Translations under genes and position numbers: made by a program
Assembly (NCBI GenBank): GCA_964579325.1
Contig: CAZOHN010000136.1
Location: 1 to 10,066, forward strand
Source: CAZOHN01 sp964579325
GTDB taxonomy: Bacteria > Pseudomonadota > Alphaproteobacteria > Rhodobacterales > Rhodobacteraceae
DNA length: 10,066 nucleotides
Direction of reading: 5' to 3'
In this document: one piece after another, positions 1-6,608 of the stretch
Layout: each line of letters opens with the position of its first letter
How positions within the stretch are numbered: position 1 is the first letter of the stretch
The notes under the pieces: model-generated
The model's input: the letters and a program-made list of their open reading frames with translations, nothing else
Databases searched by the model: none
Told to the model about the DNA's origin: nothing

Positions 1-1717
1 TCACATAGGCGTAGATGCCCTGACCCTTGATATCATGCGGGTAACCCACCACCGCGGCTTCGGCCACGTTCACATGGGCGACCAGCGCCGATTCCACCTC
101 GGCGGTGCCCATCCGGTGGCCCGAGACGTTGATCACGTCATCGACGCGGCCGGTGATCCAGTAGTAGCCGTCCTTGTCGCGGCGGCATCCGTCGCCGGTG
201 AAGTAGTAGCCGCGATACTGGCTGAAATAGGCCTCCTCGAAGCGCTCGTGGTCGCCCCAGAGGGTCCGCATCTGGCCGGGCCAGCTGTCGGCGATGCACA
301 GCACGCCTTCGGTCTCGGTGTCGTCCATGACCTTGGCGGTGCTGGGATCGAGCACGATCGGTTGCACGCCGAAGAACGGCAGCGTGGCCGAGCCGGGCTT
401 CTGCGGGATCGCGCCGGGCAGCGGGGTGATCAGGTGGCCGCCTGTCTCGGTCTGCCAGAAGGTATCGACAATCGGGCAGCGGTTCTTGCCGACGTGGGTA
501 TTGTACCAGTTCCACGCCTCCGGGTTGATCGGCTCGCCGACCGAGCCGAGAAGCTTGAGCGAGGACAGGTCGTGCTTTTCCACCCAGTCCGGCCCGAGGC
601 CCATCAACGAGCGGATCGCGGTGGGCGCGGTGTAGAACTGGTTGACCTTGTGCTTGGCGCAGACTTCCCAGAAGCGGCCTGCATCCGGAAATGTCGGCAC
701 GCCCTCGAACATGAGCGTGGTGGCGCCGTTCGCGAGAGGTCCGTAGATGATGTAGCTGTGGCCGGTGACCCAGCCCACGTCCGCGGTGCACCAGAACACG
801 TCGCCGTCGTGGTAGTCGAAGGTCATCTGGTGGGTCATCGCGGCATAGACGAGGTAGCCGCCGGAGGTATGCACCACGCCCTTCGGGCGCCCGGTCGAGC
901 CGGAGGTATAGAGGATGAACAGCGGGTCCTCGGCGCCGACCTCGGTGTAGGCGCAATAGGGCGCGGCCTCGGCCATTTCGGCCTTGAGATCGATGTCGCG
1001 GCCTTCGACCCAGGTGGTCTGGTCGCCAGTGTGCTTGACGACGAGGCATTTCACCTTGTCCGAGCAGTCGAACAGGGCCTTGTCGGCGTTCGACTTGAGC
1101 GCGGTCTTCTTGCCGCCGCGGGGGGCGAAGTCGGAGGTGATGACGATCTTTGCGTCGCAGTCGTTGATCCGGCTCGCGAGGCTATCCGGGGAAAAGCCGG
1201 CGAACACGACCGAGTGGATTGCGCCGATCCGCGCGCAGGCGAGCATCGCATAGGCGGCCTCGGGGATCATCGGGAGGTAGAGAACGACGCGGTCGCCCTT
1301 CTTCACGCCCTGAGCCTTCAGGACATTGGCGAGGCGGCAGGTCTGCTCCAGCAGTTCCGCGTAGGTGATGTGCCTGGCCGGGGTCTTGGGGTCATCGGGC
1401 TCCCAGATGATCGCGGTCTGGTTGGCCCGTGTCAGCATGTGCCGGTCGATGCAGTTGGCACTGATGTTCAGCGTGCCATCCTCGAACCACCTGATCGAGA
1501 CCTTGCCGTACTCGAACGTGCTGTCCTTGACCTTGGTGAAGGGTTGGATCCAGTCGATGCGACGACCCTCCCGCGCCCAGAAGGCCTCGGGGTCTGCGAC
1601 CGACTCCGAATAGAGTTCGGAGTACTGCGCCGCGTTGACATGGGCCTTGGTCGCGAATTCCTGCGGGATATCCCGCGCGGACGTCAGATCGGACGCCACT
1701 TGGACCTGAGCTGTCAT
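1..1717 (-). CDS. acs: Acetyl-CoA synthetase (AMP-forming), partial: C-terminal end lies beyond the left edge
   Basis: This cytosolic enzyme activates acetate to acetyl-CoA through acetyl-AMP, feeding acetate into central metabolism. The minus frame is open from the ATG at 1715-1717 to the window edge, giving 572 visible residues of roughly 650 usual for the family. Visible ANL-superfamily motifs are the P-loop YTSGSTGRPKG (270-280), GEPINPEAWNWY (394-405), DTFWQTETGG (418-427), YFTGDG (505-510) and the hinge region GRVDDVINVSGHR (523-535). Trp421 matches the acetate-pocket Trp (Trp414 in Salmonella Acs), which favours acetate over longer acids. The residue before it is Phe where enterobacterial Acs has Trp. 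The visible end, KGQGIYAYV, lies just before the C-terminal part that carries the acetylation-regulated catalytic lysine, so that residue cannot be checked. The start is supported by a GGGAGG ribosome binding site 7 bases upstream. The gene stands alone, with its own upstream regulatory region. Confidence 0.97.
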   Translation of the reverse strand, partial: MTAQVQVASDLTSARDIPQEFATKAHVNAAQYSELYSESVADPEAFWAREGRRIDWIQPFTKVKDSTFEYGKVSIRWFEDGTLNISANCIDRHMLTRANQTAIIWEPDDPKTPARHITYAELLEQTCRLANVLKAQGVKKGDRVVLYLPMIPEAAYAMLACARIGAIHSVVFAGFSPDSLASRINDCDAKIVITSDFAPRGGKKTALKSNADKALFDCSDKVKCLVVKHTGDQTTWVEGRDIDLKAEMAEAAPYCAYTEVGAEDPLFILYTSGSTGRPKGVVHTSGGYLVYAAMTHQMTFDYHDGDVFWCTADVGWVTGHSYIIYGPLANGATTLMFEGVPTFPDAGRFWEVCAKHKVNQFYTAPTAIRSLMGLGPDWVEKHDLSSLKLLGSVGEPINPEAWNWYNTHVGKNRCPIVDTFWQTETGGHLITPLPGAIPQKPGSATLPFFGVQPIVLDPSTAKVMDDTETEGVLCIADSWPGQMRTLWGDHERFEEAYFSQYRGYYFTGDGCRRDKDGYYWITGRVDDVINVSGHRMGTAEVESALVAHVNVAEAAVVGYPHDIKGQGIYAYV

Positions 1718-1724
1718 CAGGTAT

Positions 1725-1730
1725 CCTCCC
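1725..1730 (-). promoter_or_regulatory. Strong ribosome binding site of acs
   Basis: On the minus strand GGGAGG lies 7 bases before the acs ATG. It is near-perfect as an anti-16S match and fixes the start codon. The same six bases are complementary to CCTCCC 17 bases further upstream (1748-1753), so the site could be masked in the transcript. Confidence 0.8.
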
Positions 1731-1753
1731 TAGATCAAATCCCCCGGGGGAGG
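1725..1753 (-). promoter_or_regulatory. Possible SD-masking hairpin in the acs leader
   Basis: Read on the minus strand, CCTCCC (1753-1748) can pair with the Shine-Dalgarno GGGAGG (1730-1725), a 6-bp all-Watson-Crick stem with a 17-base loop. A competing element is the palindrome CCCCCGGGGG (1741-1750), which overlaps the anti-SD arm, so the two folds would be mutually exclusive. This is seen directly as complementarity; any regulatory role is inference, and a GC-rich leader can yield such pairings by chance. Confidence 0.3.
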
Positions 1754-1808
1754 CGCCCCTTCGGTCGTCGCGCGCCGCGACCGGCTTGAGCTGCCACCCC
1801 ACAGCCGC

Positions 1809-1814
1809 ATCATA
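1809..1814 (-). promoter_or_regulatory. Possible second, proximal acs promoter (-10 box only)
   Basis: TATGAT on the minus strand matches 5 of 6 bases of the -10 consensus and would give a leader of about 85 bases. No good -35 hexamer lies 16-18 bases upstream, so it would need an activator or be spurious. acs in other bacteria often has more than one promoter, which makes this worth listing. Confidence 0.22.
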
Positions 1815-1927
1815 GCGCATTGGTAAAGATTTGAGTAAGTTGCGAGAGTTTAGCGATTTTTCTGTGAACTGCTTTACTAAGGCCATCGAAAAACTGTAAA
1901 TTTCAATTGCGTAGATGTAATTTTATC

Positions 1928-1957
1928 ATTTTAAATCAGTGCCTTGAAGATTTTCAA
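1928..1957 (-). promoter_or_regulatory. Probable sigma70-type promoter for acs
   Basis: On the minus strand TTGAAA (1957-1952, 5 of 6 to the -35 consensus) is followed by an 18-base spacer and TAAAAT (1933-1928, 5 of 6 to the -10 consensus). It lies in the AT-rich island and points at acs, predicting a start near 1921 and a leader of about 200 bases. A second TAAAAT at 1925-1920 lies 8 bases further on with a poorer -35. The match is seen in the sequence; activity is inferred. Confidence 0.5.
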
Positions 1958-1958
1958 G
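1943..1958. promoter_or_regulatory. Inverted repeat over the acs -35 box, possible operator
   Basis: CTTGAA, a 4-base spacer GATT, then TTCAAG: a perfect 6-bp inverted repeat. It covers the TTGAAA -35 hexamer of the probable acs promoter, where a repressor would compete with RNA polymerase. It lacks a flanking T-tract on either strand, so it is not a terminator. I do not recognise the motif as the site of a specific regulator. Confidence 0.35.
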
Positions 1959-2075
1959 TCATTCTCAGGCAGGTCGCTTCCGCCGCGTCAATCACTTGGT
2001 CCGATACCTCGGGGCCATGCGACATTTGCGCCGAGGCAGACTGCGCCGGGGTCGGGAGGCCAGGGATGAGGGGAC

Positions 2076-2450
2076 TCAGTTCGACGCCGGAGGCGAAACG
2101 AAAACGGTCGACCGGCCGTCCGGCCCGGTCACCACGACCGAGGCGATCGGCGCGAGAGCCCCGTCGAAGGACAGCGCCTGGAGAACTGCGCCCAGGGCGT
2201 CGCGCAGGATGTTGCTCCGGCTGTCGGGAATGACCGTGGCGCTCCAGCCGGGCGGGCACCCGGCAAGGTCGGCGCGCGGGGCGTCAGGACTCCAGGCCCC
2301 TCGGCATGAAATTCCACTCGGAAACGACACCGACACGAGGTCGGACGAAAGCCGCACCGCTTCCGGCCGGGACGGCGCGACGGGCGCGCAAGCCGTCAGA
2401 ACCGTGACGAGACCCGCAAGCAGAACGCGAGGTGTGGCAAGCGCGGTCAT
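2076..2450 (-). CDS. Small predicted lipoprotein of unknown function
   Basis: The gene encodes 124 residues. The N-terminus has a hydrophobic signal segment (about residues 8-20) ending in a lipobox, VLTAC, with the lipidated cysteine at residue 21. This predicts export and anchoring to a periplasm-facing membrane leaflet. The mature part of about 100 residues has two further cysteines (near residues 49 and 65), which could form a disulfide, and ends in a likely beta-strand region around STVFVSPP. I recognise no family. The start ATG overlaps the stop of the upstream SLC13-type permease in an ATGA arrangement, so it is probably translated by coupling and is the last gene of the operon. A role as a periplasmic partner of that permease is possible but purely positional. 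The signal peptide and coupling make a real gene likely. Confidence 0.75.
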   Translation of the reverse strand: MTALATPRVLLAGLVTVLTACAPVAPSRPEAVRLSSDLVSVSFPSGISCRGAWSPDAPRADLAGCPPGWSATVIPDSRSNILRDALGAVLQALSFDGALAPIASVVVTGPDGRSTVFVSPPASN

Positions 2451-4228
2451 GTCAGCGGCCAGAGGATTGGGATGAGGATGATTGCGACGGTCGCGCTGAG
2501 GATATCGAGCGGAATCCCGATCCTCATGTAGTCCGTGAAGCGATACCCGCCGGGTGCGTAGACCATCATGTTGGTCTGATATCCGATCGGGGTCGCGAAG
2601 GCCATCGACGCAGCGAACATGATGGCCACGGCGAAGGGTCGGGGATCATAGCCGAGTGTTACGGCGAGATGGATCGCGATCGGGGTCAAGATCACCGCGA
2701 CGGCGTTGTTCGACAGAAACTCGGTCATGATGAGCGTAAGAATGTAGACCGCCGCCAGCGCCCCCCAGGGAGGAAGGTCCATCAGGTACGGAACGGAAAA
2801 GTCCACGATCAACCCGACCGCGCCGGAGGTGCTCATCGCTTCACCCACCGCGAGCATGCTGAAGATCATGGCGAGCAGTCGCCCGTCGATGAAGCCGAAG
2901 GCTTCTTCCGCGTCGACGCAACGCAGGATCAGGATGATGACGGCGCCGAGGAACCCGAGCGCCTGTATCGAGGCCACCCCTAGGGAGGCAAGCGTCACGA
3001 CGCCCACAAGTACGCCGATCGCAATCGGTGCCTGTCGCCGACGATAGGGGCGAGCCTTTGGATGTGTGATGTCGACCAGCTCCTGATCCTCGGCAAGGCG
3101 CTTGATGTCTTCCTTCGTCCCTTCGAGCAGAAGCGTATCGCCCACTGCCACCACGAGGTCGTCGAGCTTGCGGCCGATATTCTGGTTCCGGCGGTGTGCG
3201 GCGAGCACGTAAACCCCGTAGCGGCGGCGCAGGCGAAGCTCGCCCAGCGAGCGGCCCACCATCCGGCACCCCGGCGTGATCAGCACCTCGACGGTCTCGG
3301 TCTGCACCGACGAGAGCTTGTCTACCATCTTGAGGTTCTTGTTCTGCTGGAACCCCAGGACCTCGGTCACTTCCGTCCGAAGCACCACGCGGTCCCCCGC
3401 CTCGATCACCACCGCCGCCATGTCGCGGCGCAGCGAGGCATCGCCGCGCAGGACGTCGATCACCCGCATGCCATCACGCCGGAACAGTTCAACCTCCATC
3501 ACCGGTCGGCCGATCAGGGACGAATCCTCGGGGATTGCGACCTCGGTGAAATACTTCATCCGCCGCTTGTCCGAGAGCAGCGTGCTGAGCGACTCCCGCT
3601 CCGGCAGCAGACGCCGGCCGAAGAGAGCCATGAGGGCCCCGCACGTGACCACCATGGCCAGTCCGAGCGGAGCGATTTCGAAGATCGTGAAGGGCTCCAG
3701 ACCCTCTCTGCGCGCCACGCCATCGACCAGTAGGTTGGTCGAGGTGCCGATCAGGGAGATCATCCCGCCCATCAGCGTGAAATAGGACAGCGGCAGGAGG
3801 AAGCGCGACGGCGCAGCCCCAAGCCGGCGCGAAAGCTCGATGACGACCGGGATCATCACTGCAACGACCGGCGTGTTGTTCATCACGGCTGAAGCGCAGA
3901 TGACCACGGCGAAGAGGCCGACGATCGTGGACCTCGGGTTGCTTGTGGCCCGCCTGAGAGCGACCTGAGTCAGGAGATCGAGCGCGCCGGTCCGGACCAG
4001 ACCCCCGAGAATCAGGAACAGGAACAGGATCGTCCAAGGGGCCGGGTTCGACAGGATGCTGCCGACGGCCTCCATCGGAACGAGGCCGACGAACAGGAAC
4101 ACGCCCGCCCCGCCCAGCGCCACCACCTCAGGAGGATAGGCTTCACGGAAGAACAGCACGAACATCACCGCGATGACTGCAAGCGCGAAGAGGGCGGTGC
4201 CAGTGTCGCCGAAGGGAAGTGTGATCAT
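2447..4228 (-). CDS. SLC13/DASS-type permease with two TrkA-C (RCK_C) domains
   Basis: This inner-membrane transporter has 593 residues. An N-terminal membrane half (about 1-208) carries MNNTP (116-120) and GTSTNLLV (161-168). A cytoplasmic insert holds two TrkA-C/RCK_C-like modules (about 228-295 and 310-385), and a C-terminal membrane half (about 400-593) carries SNNAVAVILTP (506-516) and TPIGYQTNMMV (546-556). The paired Asn/Thr motifs are the signature of sodium- or proton-coupled anion carriers of the SLC13/CitM group. Members with central TrkA-C domains include sulfate and other anion carriers, but the sequence does not fix the substrate. The RCK_C modules suggest ligand control. I start at the ATG at 4226-4228, not the in-frame upstream one, because it forms an ATGA overlap with the eamA stop and the 43 residues before it are unlike a membrane protein. 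Its own stop overlaps the lipoprotein ATG. Confidence 0.92.
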   Translation of the reverse strand: MITLPFGDTGTALFALAVIAVMFVLFFREAYPPEVVALGGAGVFLFVGLVPMEAVGSILSNPAPWTILFLFLILGGLVRTGALDLLTQVALRRATSNPRSTIVGLFAVVICASAVMNNTPVVAVMIPVVIELSRRLGAAPSRFLLPLSYFTLMGGMISLIGTSTNLLVDGVARREGLEPFTIFEIAPLGLAMVVTCGALMALFGRRLLPERESLSTLLSDKRRMKYFTEVAIPEDSSLIGRPVMEVELFRRDGMRVIDVLRGDASLRRDMAAVVIEAGDRVVLRTEVTEVLGFQQNKNLKMVDKLSSVQTETVEVLITPGCRMVGRSLGELRLRRRYGVYVLAAHRRNQNIGRKLDDLVVAVGDTLLLEGTKEDIKRLAEDQELVDITHPKARPYRRRQAPIAIGVLVGVVTLASLGVASIQALGFLGAVIILILRCVDAEEAFGFIDGRLLAMIFSMLAVGEAMSTSGAVGLIVDFSVPYLMDLPPWGALAAVYILTLIMTEFLSNNAVAVILTPIAIHLAVTLGYDPRPFAVAIMFAASMAFATPIGYQTNMMVYAPGGYRFTDYMRIGIPLDILSATVAIILIPILWPLT

Positions 4229-5178
4229 TCCGGGTAGGCCATCCCTGACTTTCGTGCCGCATCCTGCGCGATCGTGCGCAGTGCGGCAACCTCTGCCCTT
4301 CCGGGCCGGGGCTGGACGAGAACGAGGCCGCCCATCATTGCAGCAAGCGCAAGCCATATCCAGCCGGAATAGGACTCGCCGAGCAGGAGCATGGACCAGA
4401 CGACACCGAAGCCGGTCACGAGGTACGAGACCTGCGCAGCGAAGACGGCACCCGCACGGCCTATCATCCAGACATAGCCGACGTAGGCGCCGGCATGAAG
4501 GACCGAAGACGTGATGAGCGACGCCTCGGGCGTGCCGAGGCCGCCGCGGGGGTCGATGAACTGGCCGCTGGCGAGTGCCAGCGGCAAGGCAATCGTCGCA
4601 CCGAGGAGCGAGGCCCCGAGCAGGGTCTGCACCGCGTCGCAGCCGGCCGTGCCCCAGCGCGCCACTACGTTGCCCTCGAGCGCGTAGAACGCGGGCGCGA
4701 TGAGCGCGATGGGGAGCGCGGCGGCCATTGCGCGGTCGGGCAGGCTCGTCTCCGGCAGCGCAATCAGGGCGACACCGGAGAGGCCGACCAGAAGGCCGAG
4801 CAGACGAAGCCAGCCGAAGCGGTCGGTCCGCAGAGCCAGCGCGAGTGGAAAGGCAAAGAGCGGCACGGCGGCGATGACGATGGCCATGACCCCTGCCGGC
4901 AGGTCACGCGCCGCGATGAAGCTGGCACTGTTCGGGAAAAGCGTTCCGAGCGCGGCGACGATCAGATAGATCCGGATGGCCCCTCCGTGCATCGGCAGGC
5001 GCCGTCCGAGAACCAGGACCAGCGCGCCGAGCACCAGCGTGCCGATTGCGAACTGCCAGAAGATCAGGCCGAGCGGGCCATGCCCGGTCGAGACGGCCAC
5101 CTTCGTCAGCGGCTGGGTCAGGCCCCAGGCGGCGCCGAGCACCACTAGGATTGCCCCCAGCGCGAAGCGTCCGTTCAA
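4225..5178 (-). CDS. EamA/DMT-family permease
   Basis: This 317-residue inner-membrane protein of the drug/metabolite transporter superfamily has about ten hydrophobic segments in two EamA repeats (about 6-142 and 150-291). The first repeat has the usual AAWGLTQPLTK stretch (16-26). The second ends with the typical SYLVTGFGVVWSMLLLGE (251-268) and a final helix before a charged tail (291-317), predicted cytoplasmic. DMT members mostly export metabolites or drugs; the substrate here cannot be read from sequence. The start is a TTG at 5176-5178 forming a TTGA overlap with the ymdB stop. GAGG lies 7 bases upstream and the first hydrophobic helix begins directly after, all supporting this unusual start. 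The stop overlaps the start of the SLC13-type permease. Two different permeases side by side suggest handling of related small solutes, but that is only context. Confidence 0.92.
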   Translation of the reverse strand: MNGRFALGAILVVLGAAWGLTQPLTKVAVSTGHGPLGLIFWQFAIGTLVLGALVLVLGRRLPMHGGAIRIYLIVAALGTLFPNSASFIAARDLPAGVMAIVIAAVPLFAFPLALALRTDRFGWLRLLGLLVGLSGVALIALPETSLPDRAMAAALPIALIAPAFYALEGNVVARWGTAGCDAVQTLLGASLLGATIALPLALASGQFIDPRGGLGTPEASLITSSVLHAGAYVGYVWMIGRAGAVFAAQVSYLVTGFGVVWSMLLLGESYSGWIWLALAAMMGGLVLVQPRPGRAEVAALRTIAQDAARKSGMAYPE

Positions 5179-5987
5179 GGCGCGGCCTCGGCCAGGAGCG
5201 CGCCCTGGCGCACGGCCACCACCTTCAGGGCGAGGCCTGTGCGGTCATCGGTCTCGACAAAGACGCCTGCAAGGCTTGCCGCGCCGTTCGCGGGGGTGAA
5301 GCGGTCCTTCGTCATGCCGGTCACGAATCGGCGCATGGGCTCGGCCTTTTCCATGCCGATCACGGAATTGTAGTCGCCGCACATGCCGGCATCGGTGAGA
5401 TAGGCGGTTCCACCCGGCAGGATCATCGCGTCGGCTGTTGGCACATGGGTATGGGTGCCGACCACGAGGCTTGCGCGGCGGTCGCACCAGTGACCCATCG
5501 CCATCTTCTCCGAGGTCGCCTCGGCGTGCATCTCGACGAGAATGGCATTCGCCATTCCGCCAAGCGGGTGCGCAGCCAGCACTGCCTCGACGGCCGAGAA
5601 CGGATCGTCGAAGGGGCGCTTCATGAAGACCTGCCCCAGCGCGACCGCGACCAGCACCCGGCGCCCGTCGGAAAGCGTGAAGAGCCGCGCGCCTTTGCCG
5701 GGAGCCCCCTTGGCGTAGTTCAGCGGCCTCAGGATGCGGGGCGCGCCGTCGATATGCGAGAGCATGTCCTTCTGGTCGAAGGCATGGTCGCCGAGCGTGA
5801 CGCAATCGGCCCCGGCGTCGAACAGGGCCTTGGCGTGTTCGGGCGAGAGCCCTGCCCCCGAGGTGGCGTTTTCGCCGTTGACGACGACAAAATCGAGGCC
5901 CCAGGCCGTGCGCAGGCCTGACAGCCGTTCGGACACGACCGTGCGGCCGGCCCGTCCCATCACATCGCCGAGGAAAAGCAGTCTCAT
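5175..5987 (-). CDS. ymdB: YmdB-family (TIGR00282-type) metallophosphoesterase
   Basis: This 270-residue cytosolic dinuclear-metal phosphoesterase matches the usual family length. Bacillus subtilis YmdB hydrolyses 2',3'-cyclic nucleotides and affects global gene expression. Motifs in order: FLGDVMGRAGR with Asp8, VNGENATSG with Glu39/Asn40, TLGDHAFDQ with His68, VEMHAEATSEK with His154, VGTHTHVPTAD with His179/His181, and DAGMCGDYNSVIGM near the end. One metal ligand differs: Asp67 stands where B. subtilis YmdB has Asn (GDH instead of GNH). The start is the ATG at 5985-5987, preceded by AAGG 5 bases away; an in-frame GTG 12 codons earlier would add a basic tail absent from the family. It follows the cyclo-ligase gene after a 54-base gap, the only real spacer in the operon, and its stop overlaps the eamA TTG. 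Confidence 0.94.
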   Translation of the reverse strand: MRLLFLGDVMGRAGRTVVSERLSGLRTAWGLDFVVVNGENATSGAGLSPEHAKALFDAGADCVTLGDHAFDQKDMLSHIDGAPRILRPLNYAKGAPGKGARLFTLSDGRRVLVAVALGQVFMKRPFDDPFSAVEAVLAAHPLGGMANAILVEMHAEATSEKMAMGHWCDRRASLVVGTHTHVPTADAMILPGGTAYLTDAGMCGDYNSVIGMEKAEPMRRFVTGMTKDRFTPANGAASLAGVFVETDDRTGLALKVVAVRQGALLAEAAP

Positions 5988-6041
5988 GCGAGCCTTGCTA
6001 GGGGGCCGCCTCGAAAAGGGCAAGGCGGGACTGTCGGGCGC

Positions 6042-6608
6042 TCAGGCGCTGGGGTCGGGCCGGATGATCCCTGCCTCGGACACGATGAGGTCGAGGCGCT
6101 GGTCGGTTGGTTCGATCGGAACCTCGTCCACTTCCTGCGCCGCGAAGGCGAAGCCGATGGCGAGGGTGGATGGGTCGGCTTTGCGCAAGCCCTCGAGCGT
6201 GCGGTCATAGAAGCCTCCGCCGTATCCCAGCCGGTAGCCCCGGCGATCGAAGGCAAGGAGCGGCACAATCAGGACCTGCGGCGTCACCCAGTCGCCCCCG
6301 GCGGGGATCAGGGCGCCGAATTCGCCCGCAATCATCTGCGCCTCCGGGGTCCAGGCCCGGAACCGCAGCGGCATCCCCTTGCCGGGAATCACCGGCACGC
6401 CGACGAGGCCCGTATGGTCGGCCATCGCCGGCAGCGGGTCGATCTCGGTCCGCATCGGCATGTAGCCCGACAGGACGCGCCCGGAGTGGGGCCGCAGCAC
6501 CTCGGCCAGAAGCGCCGCACCGACGCCCGGGCCGAGCGCATCGAAGGCGATCTTGCGGCGTGCGAAGGCTTCCCTGCGGGCCGCTGCCTTGATCTCGGCC
6601 AGGGTCAC
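6042..6608 (-). CDS. 5-formyltetrahydrofolate cyclo-ligase (MTHFS)
   Basis: This cytosolic enzyme converts 5-formyltetrahydrofolate to 5,10-methenyltetrahydrofolate with ATP, returning this storage form to the one-carbon pool. The 188-residue length is typical. Features seen: the N-terminal basic helix (IKAAARREAFARRK, 6-19), the substrate-side GYMPMRTEIDP (48-58) with Glu56, the mid-domain MPLRFRAW (79-86), and the diagnostic LLAFDRRGYRLGYGGGFYDR (117-136) with its Gly-rich nucleotide loop and Tyr/Asp pair. The start is a GTG at 6606-6608 overlapping the mgtE stop as GTGA. In many Proteobacteria this gene (ygfA in E. coli) follows the 6S RNA gene; here it directly abuts mgtE, so no 6S RNA precedes it. 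ATP/Mg dependence gives only a loose functional link to mgtE. Confidence 0.96.
   Translation of the reverse strand: MTLAEIKAAARREAFARRKIAFDALGPGVGAALLAEVLRPHSGRVLSGYMPMRTEIDPLPAMADHTGLVGVPVIPGKGMPLRFRAWTPEAQMIAGEFGALIPAGGDWVTPQVLIVPLLAFDRRGYRLGYGGGFYDRTLEGLRKADPSTLAIGFAFAAQEVDEVPIEPTDQRLDLIVSEAGIIRPDPSA

Larger units (their letters stand above)
1718..2075. other. Gene-free stretch between acs and the lipoprotein gene, with an AT-rich island
   Basis: This 358-base stretch has no convincing gene; the open frames crossing it have no recognisable protein features and continue antisense or out of frame into the neighbours. Its middle (about 1820-1965) is markedly AT-rich against the GC-rich surroundings. 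It reads as the upstream regulatory region of acs and the 3' trailer of the lipoprotein operon. I looked for an intrinsic terminator for that operon (GC stem plus T-tract on the minus strand) and found none. Confidence 0.7.

Noticed and set aside
1731..1740. FNR/CRP-like half site TTGAT in the acs leader
   Set aside because: Only one half is present, with no matching ATCAA at the right distance, and it lies downstream of any likely transcript start.
35..1789. A 584-residue open frame on the plus strand
   Set aside because: It is fully antisense to acs, which carries every expected family motif in the opposite frame. Its translation shows no recognisable domain and the low-complexity look of a GC-rich shadow frame.
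1943..1958. The CTTGAA/TTCAAG inverted repeat as terminator of the leftward operon
   Set aside because: The stem is short and AT-rich, and no T-tract follows on either strand.
1954..2259. A 101-residue minus-strand frame running past the lipoprotein stop, considered as a frameshifted C-terminus
   Set aside because: Most of it overlaps the lipoprotein gene in another frame. The lipoprotein frame ends in a plausible beta-strand tail, so no frameshift is needed.
3062..3733. A 223-residue plus-strand frame, and other long plus-strand frames at 4495-5148, 5046-5921 and 7268-8035
   Set aside because: Each is antisense to a confidently identified gene and lacks a family signature or ribosome binding site.
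4229..4357. N-terminal extension of the SLC13-type permease by 43 residues
   Set aside because: The extension is Arg/Cys/Gly-rich, lies inside the eamA coding sequence and would replace the clean ATGA coupling.
6605..6608. 6S RNA gene next to the cyclo-ligase gene, as in many Proteobacteria
   Set aside because: There is no intergenic space: mgtE and the cyclo-ligase overlap by 4 bases.
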